Assembly (NCBI RefSeq): GCF_003953935.1
Contig: NZ_RXLQ01000001.1
Coordinates: 408,121 to 472,120 of the forward strand
Reading direction: 5' to 3'
Length of the DNA stretch: 64,000 nt
Origin: Massilia atriviolacea
Lineage (GTDB): Bacteria; Pseudomonadota; Gammaproteobacteria; Burkholderiales; Burkholderiaceae_D
Shown: piece by piece, positions 52,634-60,076 of the stretch
Numbering within the stretch: the first letter of the stretch is position 1
Layout: each line of letters opens with the position of its first letter
Notes under the pieces: model-generated
The model's input: the letters and a program-made list of their open reading frames with translations, nothing else
The model's database searches: none
What the model was told of the DNA's origin: nothing
Position numbers and translations under genes: made by a program

Positions 52634-53587
52634 ATGCTGAAACTCATATTCTTCAATACCTTCTTCGGAATGGCCCTGCTCGGGCATGCTTCCATCTGTT
52701 TTGCGGGCACCGACGTTTCTCACCGGCTCGAGAGGTTTATCGCCAAAACCGACACCGTCGCCAGCAGCGGCAAACCGACCAGGGAAAAGGCCGCTATCAT
52801 CGACGCCGCATACAGCGCCAGTTTTGCGGCGGATCCGTCGGCCATCCCCGACGAGGAGCTCGATGCCCATTTCGAGGCCACCCAATACCTCATGTTTTAT
52901 ACCCTGGATAAGGCCAGGCTGCCGCTGTTCGAGCAGATCGTGGAACGCTTGAACCTCGCCGGGAAAGCGACGCCCGAGCACCACAAAAAACTGATGCAGG
53001 CGTATTTTGCGCTGCGTGAATTCAACAAGGCGAATGCGTTCGCCGAGCGCCATGGCCGGGATATCCCACAGTACCGCCCCATCGTCGCGCAAGTCCGCTC
53101 CGGCCCGCTGGTAAAGCGAACCGCCTGGATCTTTCAGGGACAAGGTGGCCTGACGCGACGCGAGCTCAATCTGGACAAGGGCCGCCACCTGGTGATGATT
53201 GCGTCGCCTTATTGCCATTTCGCCCGGGCGGCGCTGACCGCCATCGAGGACAATCCCACGCTCGCGCCGCTGCTGGCGAGCAGGATCACGGTGATGGCGA
53301 TGAACGATTTCAGCTTCGACTACGCGCACTATGCGGCATGGAACCAGGCGCATCCTTCCCTCCCGTTCACGCTCACGCACGATCGGGACGAATGGCCCGA
53401 AGTGTCCCACTGGGTCTCGCCCGTGTTCCTGTTCTTTCGGGACGGCAGGCTGGAGTCGCAATTTTCCGGATGGCCCAAGGAGGGCAATATGGACAAGATC
53501 GTGGCAGGCTTTCACATTACGTTTCCCGATGACATGTTGACCAGGCAGGCAGACCAGGCGTCCCAGGCATCGCCCGCCCCTCGTTAG
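52634..53587 (+). CDS. Exported thioredoxin-fold-like protein
   Basis: A 317-residue exported protein with signal peptide MLKLIFFNTFFGMALLGHASICFA. The N-terminal 140 residues are helical. From about residue 170 the pattern LVMIASPYCHFARAAL, followed by VMAMNDFSF and later VSPVFLFFRDGRLESQFSGWPKE, resembles a thioredoxin-like fold in which the usual CxxC is reduced to one Cys (PYCHFA). It may therefore bind or sense thiols rather than reduce disulfides. AAAGGTAA precedes the ATG. Together with two Cys-bearing exported neighbours it could serve their folding. Confidence 0.7.
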   Translation: MLKLIFFNTFFGMALLGHASICFAGTDVSHRLERFIAKTDTVASSGKPTREKAAIIDAAYSASFAADPSAIPDEELDAHFEATQYLMFYTLDKARLPLFEQIVERLNLAGKATPEHHKKLMQAYFALREFNKANAFAERHGRDIPQYRPIVAQVRSGPLVKRTAWIFQGQGGLTRRELNLDKGRHLVMIASPYCHFARAALTAIEDNPTLAPLLASRITVMAMNDFSFDYAHYAAWNQAHPSLPFTLTHDRDEWPEVSHWVSPVFLFFRDGRLESQFSGWPKEGNMDKIVAGFHITFPDDMLTRQADQASQASPAPR

Positions 53588-53593
53588 ACGATC

Positions 53594-53638
53594 GCGGCCG
53601 TCGCGCGCTTGACACGCCGTCAAGCGCGCGACGGCCGC
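53594..53638. terminator. Perfect 20-bp hairpin behind the exported-protein trio
   Basis: Bases 53594-53613 and 53619-53638 are exact reverse complements around a 5-nt loop (ACGCC). It starts 7 nt after the last stop codon. There is no T-run, so it may act as a Rho-assisted terminator or an mRNA 3'-end stabiliser. Confidence 0.75.
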
Positions 53639-53771
53639 CAGACAAATGTGTAGTCTCCGGCAAGTTTCCACAATGCTACAATTCCATTCAGCATGCATTG
53701 GCCGGCATCGCTTTCATCACGCCTGAACAAGAACATCCCCACCTGGCTCAGCGGGGTAACGACCACCTGCG

Positions 53772-54980
53772 ATGCCGAACGACGCTTTTTCCCTGCTGCT
53801 GTCCCAACACATGCGCCGCATCCGGGCCAGCGCGTCCGGCGTGGCGACCGAAATCGGCCTCTCGCGCGAATCGGTGAATAACTGGCGCAACGGCTCGTCG
53901 CTGCCCAGCCCCAAGTCGCGCGACCGCCTGCACGCCTGCGCGCGCTATCTGCGGCTGACCGAAACCGAAACCAACCAGTTCTTCGCCGCCGCCGGCCTGG
54001 AACCCGAATTTCCCCTGCAAGGCGACGGCGCGGGCGACGGCGAAACCCCGTTCGCCGCCTTCATCGAGCAATTGTTCATGCAATTGGCGCAATCGACGCC
54101 CTACCCGATCACCTTGCTGCTGTCGCAGGCGCACTGGGGCCAGCCGCCGTTCCGGCACGAACTGCTGGCCCGCGCGCGCGCCCAGTACGGGGCCGGCGCC
54201 ACCCTGCACATCCAGCCGCCGTACAGCGTCAGCGCCAACAGCGGCGAGTATTTTGCCGCCATCGGCCGCCAGTGCGGCTTCGACAACGTGGCATCGGACT
54301 ACGAGTTCGAGGCCGCCATGGAACAGCGCCTGGGCGCCGGCGAGCGCGTGTTTTGCCTGGTCAGCCGCTTCGAACAGGGCACGCCCGCCTTGCGCGAGGC
54401 GCTGGCCGGGATCCTGCGCAGCCTGAGCGAAATGTACAGCGGCCGCCTGCATCTGCTGCTGTGCGGCGGCGAAGCGCTGGCCGACCTCAAATACCGCAGC
54501 GGCGACCTGTCGCTGCTCAATATCGCGCGCGTGGCCCACTGGCCGGATGCCGACGCCGACGACCTGCGCATCCTGGCCGGCCAGCGCTGGCCCGCGCACG
54601 GCCTGGCGCCGGGGGCCGTCGCGGCGCTGGCGAACCTGTGCGGCGGCCACCCGGCCCTGTTCGAAGAAGGCATGCAGTGGCTGAGCGAACGCGGCGCCAC
54701 CCTGCCCGACGCCTTGCCGGACCTGCGCGTCCACCTGGCCAACAGCGCGCGCCTGTGGCAAACCTTCCTGCCGCTGACCGCCACGCCGGCCTCGCGCGAG
54801 CGCCTGCGCGAACTGCTGCACGCCCCGGACCTGGGCCGCGCCCGTCCCTACCTGCAGGATGACGAGCTGCGCCGCCTGTTCTGGGGCAACCTGGTGCACG
54901 TGCGCGGCCAGGGCGACGAGGCGCGCCTGCATTGGCGCTGCGACACGATCCGCGACGCCGGACTGGCGGTACTGGCATGA
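53772..54980 (+). CDS. HTH protein with degenerate NTPase-like domain
   Basis: A 402-residue protein. The N-terminal 75 residues are an XRE-type helix-turn-helix (VATEIGLSRESVNNWRNGSSLPSPKSRDRL). The rest resembles an AAA/STAND-type NTPase core in its strand order: ITLLLSQAHWGQPPFRHEL where a P-loop would be, ERVFCLVSRFEQG, and RLHLLLCGGEALADLKYRSGDLSLL like a sensor strand. However, the Walker A GK(S/T) and a clear Walker B are missing. It is translationally coupled (ATGA) to the membrane ATPase that follows. It may be a DNA-binding partner or sensor for that ATPase; this is inferred from coupling. Confidence 0.72.
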   Translation: MPNDAFSLLLSQHMRRIRASASGVATEIGLSRESVNNWRNGSSLPSPKSRDRLHACARYLRLTETETNQFFAAAGLEPEFPLQGDGAGDGETPFAAFIEQLFMQLAQSTPYPITLLLSQAHWGQPPFRHELLARARAQYGAGATLHIQPPYSVSANSGEYFAAIGRQCGFDNVASDYEFEAAMEQRLGAGERVFCLVSRFEQGTPALREALAGILRSLSEMYSGRLHLLLCGGEALADLKYRSGDLSLLNIARVAHWPDADADDLRILAGQRWPAHGLAPGAVAALANLCGGHPALFEEGMQWLSERGATLPDALPDLRVHLANSARLWQTFLPLTATPASRERLRELLHAPDLGRARPYLQDDELRRLFWGNLVHVRGQGDEARLHWRCDTIRDAGLAVLA

Positions 54981-57133
54981 CCACCCCGGCGACGCCACCG
55001 CGCACGCTGCGGCGCGCCCTCATCATCGGCGGCCTGACCCTGCTGGTGGCCAGCGCCGTGCTCACGCCCAAGCTCAATCCGCTCACGCGCTCGCGTGTGA
55101 TGGCGGCCGAGAACATCGGCCTCGTCTGGAACGACATCAACCTGTGGCGCATCGCCCTGTCCCAGGCCGTGCGCGAAAGCGACGACGGCGCTTGGCCGGC
55201 CGATATCCAGCAACACCGCCCGCAAGGCGTCGGCCCCCACATCGGCGTGCGCTCGCCGGGCCCGTGGCAGCTGGAAGCGACTATCTCCCGCGACGCCGAG
55301 CTCGGCATCCTGGCCGGCACGCAACTGCTGTTCACCTACGATCCCGCCAGCATGCACTGGCGCTGCCGCAACGGCGCCCCGCCGATGCCGGCCGGGTACA
55401 TGCCGATCTCCTGCGAAGGCATGGACGCGTCCCCCGGCGAGACCGGCATGCCCGGCACCCTGCTGCTCTGGTGCGCCCTGCTGTTCATCGGCGCCGCCAT
55501 CTTCTGGGTGCTGCGCCATCCCCTGATCGGCCCCGGACAACTGCGTCCGGGTCGCCTGCGCCGCACGCCCTACCCGCAGCTGCCGCAGGTGGACCGCCTG
55601 CTGCGCCTGAGCGGGCGCCTGCGCGCCGTCTTGCAGGCCGCCCAGATCGCCTTGCCGGAATGGCAACGGGCGGTCGCCTATGCCCGCCACGGCGCCGACC
55701 GGCGCCTGGCCACCCTGGCCGAGCGGCTCGGCACGCGCGCCAGGCCGGCCGACGGCTGGGACCTGCCGGGCATCGTCGTCGAATGGCAATTCGCCAACGC
55801 CCTGCCCGTCTCGCTGGACCGCTGCCTGGCCTTTGTGCCGGAGACCGGCTGCGATGAAGACGAGCTGATCCGCCGCCTGATGGCGGCCCCGACCGGCTCG
55901 GATGTGATGCTTGTCCTGGCGCCCAACACGGCGCAGGCGCCAATGCCGCGCCTGCAGGGCTACTGCGAGGACCGCACCAATCTGTTCGTCATGATCGATG
56001 GCGCGGCCCAGTCCGAATGCCTGCTGAGCCGCAACCCGGCCGATGTCCTGCTGCGGCTGCTGGCGGCGCAACTGCGCGTGACCCGCATTTCGCCCTACCA
56101 GACACGGGGCGCCATCACCAGCGCCGGCGCCTTTTTCGGGCGCGAGCAACTGCTGGCCCGGGTGATCGGGCGCGAGCCGGCCAATTACCTGGTGGTAGGC
56201 GGACGCCAGCTGGGCAAGAGCAGCCTGCTCAAGGCGGTCCAGCGGCGCCTGCAAGACCATCCGCACATCGTCTGCCATTACCTCTCGCTGCGCGACCACC
56301 GGCTGGCGCCGCGCATGGCCCTGCAGTTCGGCCTGCCCGCCGCGACAACGCTCGACGACATCATCGCCCACCTCGAAAGCACCTACGCCGGCAAGCGCCT
56401 GTTCCTGATGATCGACGAAGCCGACCTGTTCTTCCGCGACGAGTCCGGCAACGGCTACCGCCAGCTGGCGGCGCTGCGCGCCCTGAGCGACGAAGGGCGC
56501 TGCTGGTTCATGCTGGCCGGCTTCTGGGACCTGTACGCGACGGCGGTGCTCGATTATCAGTCGCCGCTGCGCAATTTCGGCGAAGTGCTGACCATCGGCG
56601 GCCTGGAAACCGAGGCCTGCCGCGAGCTGGCGACCAAGCCGCTGGCGCGCCTGCGCTACGGCGTCGACAACCCACGCCTGGTCGAGCAGCTGGTCGAGGC
56701 CAGCGGCCAGCGCGCCAACCTGCTGGCAATCCTGTGCCACGAATGCCTGGAACTGCTCGGCAGCGGCGAACGCGTGATCGAAGCGCGCCACACCGCGCAA
56801 GCGATGGCCTCGACCGCGGTGCAGGATGCACTGGCCGGCTGGGGCCGGCTGAGCAATGACGAAACAGCCTGCCGCATCGACCGCATCGCCGTCTATCACA
56901 CGGCATTGCACGGCAAAACCAGCCTGGCCGCACTGGCCGACCTGTTCGCCGGCAGCGGCCGCGCCACCGAACCGGAAGCGCTGCGCCAGGCCCTGGCCCG
57001 TTTGCAACTGGCGTACGTGCTGCGCCGCTGCGAGGGCGGCTTCATGTTCGCCATTCCGCTATTCCTGAAGCAATTCGAAGCTGGCGAAACGGCCGTCCTG
57101 CTGCGCCAGGAGCTCGCCGCCACGCCGCATTAA
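54977..57133 (+). CDS. Membrane ATPase with an inserted pilin-like domain
   Basis: A 718-residue protein. An N-terminal helix (about 12-28) is followed by an exported segment of about 125 residues that looks like the C-terminal part of a type IV pilin: a helix continuing from the membrane (NDINLWRIALSQAVRES), a strand LGILAGTQLLFTYDP, and a Cys pair in HWRCRNG and YMPISCEG matching the pilin disulfide loop. A second helix (about 158-178) returns to the cytosol. Residues about 395-640 are an AAA-type ATPase with Walker A GGRQLGKSSLL and Walker B LFLMIDEADLF. A winged-helix-like C-terminus follows. Pilin-like sensing joined to an ATPase is, to my knowledge, unusual. Confidence 0.75.
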   Translation: MTTPATPPRTLRRALIIGGLTLLVASAVLTPKLNPLTRSRVMAAENIGLVWNDINLWRIALSQAVRESDDGAWPADIQQHRPQGVGPHIGVRSPGPWQLEATISRDAELGILAGTQLLFTYDPASMHWRCRNGAPPMPAGYMPISCEGMDASPGETGMPGTLLLWCALLFIGAAIFWVLRHPLIGPGQLRPGRLRRTPYPQLPQVDRLLRLSGRLRAVLQAAQIALPEWQRAVAYARHGADRRLATLAERLGTRARPADGWDLPGIVVEWQFANALPVSLDRCLAFVPETGCDEDELIRRLMAAPTGSDVMLVLAPNTAQAPMPRLQGYCEDRTNLFVMIDGAAQSECLLSRNPADVLLRLLAAQLRVTRISPYQTRGAITSAGAFFGREQLLARVIGREPANYLVVGGRQLGKSSLLKAVQRRLQDHPHIVCHYLSLRDHRLAPRMALQFGLPAATTLDDIIAHLESTYAGKRLFLMIDEADLFFRDESGNGYRQLAALRALSDEGRCWFMLAGFWDLYATAVLDYQSPLRNFGEVLTIGGLETEACRELATKPLARLRYGVDNPRLVEQLVEASGQRANLLAILCHECLELLGSGERVIEARHTAQAMASTAVQDALAGWGRLSNDETACRIDRIAVYHTALHGKTSLAALADLFAGSGRATEPEALRQALARLQLAYVLRRCEGGFMFAIPLFLKQFEAGETAVLLRQELAATPH

Positions 57134-57166
57134 TCCACCAACGACTGTATAAGACGACAAGACGCG

Positions 57167-60076
57167 ATGAACGACCAGACACCGCCCCCAAGCTCCCTCG
57201 CCGCGCTGAGCGCGCTGCCCAACAAGCAGGCGGCCCTGGCTGCGGCAATCGACGAACGCTTGCAAAACGGCCATCTGCAAGAGGTACTCGACTTCCTGGG
57301 CAGCTGCGACATCGAGCTGGTGCGCCATATCGATCCCTATATCTATGCGCCCATCTGGAAACGCGACCCGGCCCTATGGCGCACGCTGGCGCGGACAACG
57401 GCGCCGCGCGGCTTCCTGTGGCGCGCACCGGACCCGGAGATCATGCCCGGCGACGCCAGTTTTTCGCACGAGCTGCGCGCCATCGCCGACCGGCACCTGG
57501 CGGACGCCGCCACGGTGCCCGGCAACGAGGCCCGCTATTTCGTGCTGCACAGCGTGGTGCACACCCTTCCCTATCCCGGCATCGGGCGCGACGAAGTGCT
57601 GGAACTGGTCGACTGGACCCTGTCCCTGCGGCGCGCGGCCGGCATCCGCGACGACGCCGAGGCCAGCTGCGGCCTGCCGCAGCTGCTCGCCTGCCTGCCT
57701 GATACGGCCGACCTGATCGCGCTGGCCGGCCAGGCCAAGCGCCTGTGCGAGTTCGCCCTGCGCGAGCACGGCAGCCGCCTGCGGGAAGGCGAGGCGCGCC
57801 AGCACTGGCTGCCATGGCACGCGTTTTTTCAGGCCCACCCCGGCTATCTCGACACATTCCACGAGGTGGTGGGCGACCCGGCATTGATCGTCGGGCGCTG
57901 GCCGCATGCCTCGCCCGAACTGCGCGACGAACTGCGCAATACCGTGGTGCGCAAGCTGCGCTACGACATGGGCGCCGACGAGGACTACTTGGTCGAGGCC
58001 CTGGACTGGATCATCCGGGCTGACGAAGCGGGCTTCGCCGATTTTCTCAGCGCAAAGTCCTATGTTTTCAACGAGCGGCTCGCCAGCCTGATCTGGAAAG
58101 AGCGGTATCCGCTGCTGCTGCCCCAGCTGTTCCCGAGGATCTTCGGCCGCAACGAGTGCGTCGAATCCCATGCCGACACGCTGCGCGCCATGCTGGCCGC
58201 GCAGCCGGAGCTGATGCTGACCGTGCCGGCGGCCAGCCTGGACCGCGTGCTCGTGCTCCTGCCGGCCGCGACCTTGCGCGCCGGCCTGCCGGTGTTGACC
58301 ACCGTCATCGGCGGCAGCAGCTCGAAGTCGCTGCGCGCCGCCATGGCCGAGGCGGCCAAACGCCTCGACATCGCCGATCTCGTCGGCGCCGGCTGGCTCG
58401 CCGTGCGCAGCAAGAACCTGCGCCTGGCCTGCAAGGACATCCTGCTGGCCCATCCGGACCAGGATGGCGCCGCGCCCCTGCTGGCCCGGATGCTGGCCGC
58501 CGGCGCGCTGGACGCGGCCTCGGCCAGCACGGTGTCGGCGGCGGTGGCGCAGCGCGCGCCGGCTGCGGCCCCGGCGGCGCCAGTCCTCGCCTGCGACGAG
58601 GACCGCGCACGGCTCGAAGCGGAAGCGGCAGGCATCAAGCGCTGGTCGGCCGCCATCAAGCCGCTCGACCATCCCGAGACCCTGGCCCTGTTCCAGCCGC
58701 TGTCGGAACACGCCGCGCGCGCCACCCTGCAACTGGCGGCCACCGGCGAGGAAGGCCTGCCGCCGCTGGCCGTCGACTTGCTGGTCCAGGTGCCGCCGGA
58801 GAATCGGGCGCGCCTCGCCCGGCAAGCCATGGAAACCTGGATCGCCAGCAATGGCGAACCGAAGCTGCGCTGGATGCTGCGCCTGGCGCAGGGCGCCGCC
58901 GACGACCGCAGCGTCGACCTGCTCAGCGCGGCCGTCTTTGCTTGGGGCAAGACGCGCAAGCAGCGCGCCGTCATCGCCATCGATCAGCTGGCGGCACTCG
59001 ATTCCCTGTACGCGCTGGCGCGGGTGCTGGAAATTGCCGAATCGCGCAAGATCAAGCCGATGGTGGTCGAGGCCGCGCTGGCGGCCCTGCACGCGGCGGC
59101 GGCACGGCGCCAGCTGGGCATCGGCGAGCTGCTCGACGAACTGACGCCGGACTTCGGCCTGGGCGACGGGGTCGCGCTGAGCGTCGGCGCCCAGCACTAC
59201 CAGGTCGCGCTCCAGGGCGACCTGAGCCTGCGCCTGGTCGACGCCAGGGGCAAGCTGTCGAAAACCCTGCCGGCGGTCCGGGACGACAGCCTCAAGCCCG
59301 CCTGGGAGGCTGCCAACAGCCGCTTCAAGACCCTCGGCGCGGCCCTCAAGACGGTCGCTAAACAATTGACGCCGCGCATGCTGGTGGCCCTGGTCACCGG
59401 CAAACGCTGGAGCGCGCAGCGCTGGACGCGCCTGTTCCGCGACCACGCCTTGCTCAAGATCCTGGGGCGCAGCCTGATCTGGCAGAGCCAGGGAACGGCG
59501 CCGGCCAGCTTCCGCATCGCCGAAGACCTGTCGCTGGTGCAGGCCGACGACAGCGTGTTTTCATTGCCGGACGACGCCATGGTCACGCTGTGGCATCCGG
59601 CGAGCGCCGCCGCCGGCGAGCTCGACGCCTGGCGTGCGCACCTGGCCGACTATGAACTGACCCCGCTGATCGACCAGCTCAACGCGCCATCCGCGCTGCC
59701 GCCGGCGGCGTCGATGAACGCCGAGCGCCTGCTGGCGCCGGCCGGCCTGCGCGTGGCCCAGGAGCAGCTGGCCTCGATCATGAACAAATGCGGCTACCGC
59801 CAGGGACCGACCGGCGACGGCGCCTGGATCACCTGGCATGCGTGGCCGCTGGCCGCCGCCCAGCTCGAAGTGCGCCTGCAGAACGGCATCATGTCGCCGT
59901 ACATGAACATCGGCAGCCCCATCGACATCGACAGCATCGAAGTCTGGAGCACCGATGGCCGCCAGGCGCTGGTAGCGCCGGCCGGCTTGCCGGTGCCGCT
60001 GCTGGCGACCCTGTGGGCGCAATTACAATTACTCGACACCAAACGGATGGCCGAGGCCATCGAGGGAGCCCAATGA
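57167..60076 (+). CDS. DUF4132-type large protein, tandem paralogue 1
   Basis: A 969-residue cytosolic protein, mainly alpha-helical with HEAT-like character. The C-terminal third shows the DUF4132 pattern: RMLVALVTGKRWSAQRWTRLF, LLKILGRSLIWQSQG, FRIAEDLSLVQADD, and a late conserved block around PSALPPAASMNAERLL. E. coli homologues are MolR/YehI-type proteins encoded near MoxR-ATPase genes, with no established reaction. It starts 33 nt after the ATPase gene and overlaps the next paralogue by 4 nt, so all are probably one operon. The N-terminal third differs from its paralogues more than the C-terminal half does. Confidence 0.8.
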   Translation: MNDQTPPPSSLAALSALPNKQAALAAAIDERLQNGHLQEVLDFLGSCDIELVRHIDPYIYAPIWKRDPALWRTLARTTAPRGFLWRAPDPEIMPGDASFSHELRAIADRHLADAATVPGNEARYFVLHSVVHTLPYPGIGRDEVLELVDWTLSLRRAAGIRDDAEASCGLPQLLACLPDTADLIALAGQAKRLCEFALREHGSRLREGEARQHWLPWHAFFQAHPGYLDTFHEVVGDPALIVGRWPHASPELRDELRNTVVRKLRYDMGADEDYLVEALDWIIRADEAGFADFLSAKSYVFNERLASLIWKERYPLLLPQLFPRIFGRNECVESHADTLRAMLAAQPELMLTVPAASLDRVLVLLPAATLRAGLPVLTTVIGGSSSKSLRAAMAEAAKRLDIADLVGAGWLAVRSKNLRLACKDILLAHPDQDGAAPLLARMLAAGALDAASASTVSAAVAQRAPAAAPAAPVLACDEDRARLEAEAAGIKRWSAAIKPLDHPETLALFQPLSEHAARATLQLAATGEEGLPPLAVDLLVQVPPENRARLARQAMETWIASNGEPKLRWMLRLAQGAADDRSVDLLSAAVFAWGKTRKQRAVIAIDQLAALDSLYALARVLEIAESRKIKPMVVEAALAALHAAAARRQLGIGELLDELTPDFGLGDGVALSVGAQHYQVALQGDLSLRLVDARGKLSKTLPAVRDDSLKPAWEAANSRFKTLGAALKTVAKQLTPRMLVALVTGKRWSAQRWTRLFRDHALLKILGRSLIWQSQGTAPASFRIAEDLSLVQADDSVFSLPDDAMVTLWHPASAAAGELDAWRAHLADYELTPLIDQLNAPSALPPAASMNAERLLAPAGLRVAQEQLASIMNKCGYRQGPTGDGAWITWHAWPLAAAQLEVRLQNGIMSPYMNIGSPIDIDSIEVWSTDGRQALVAPAGLPVPLLATLWAQLQLLDTKRMAEAIEGAQ

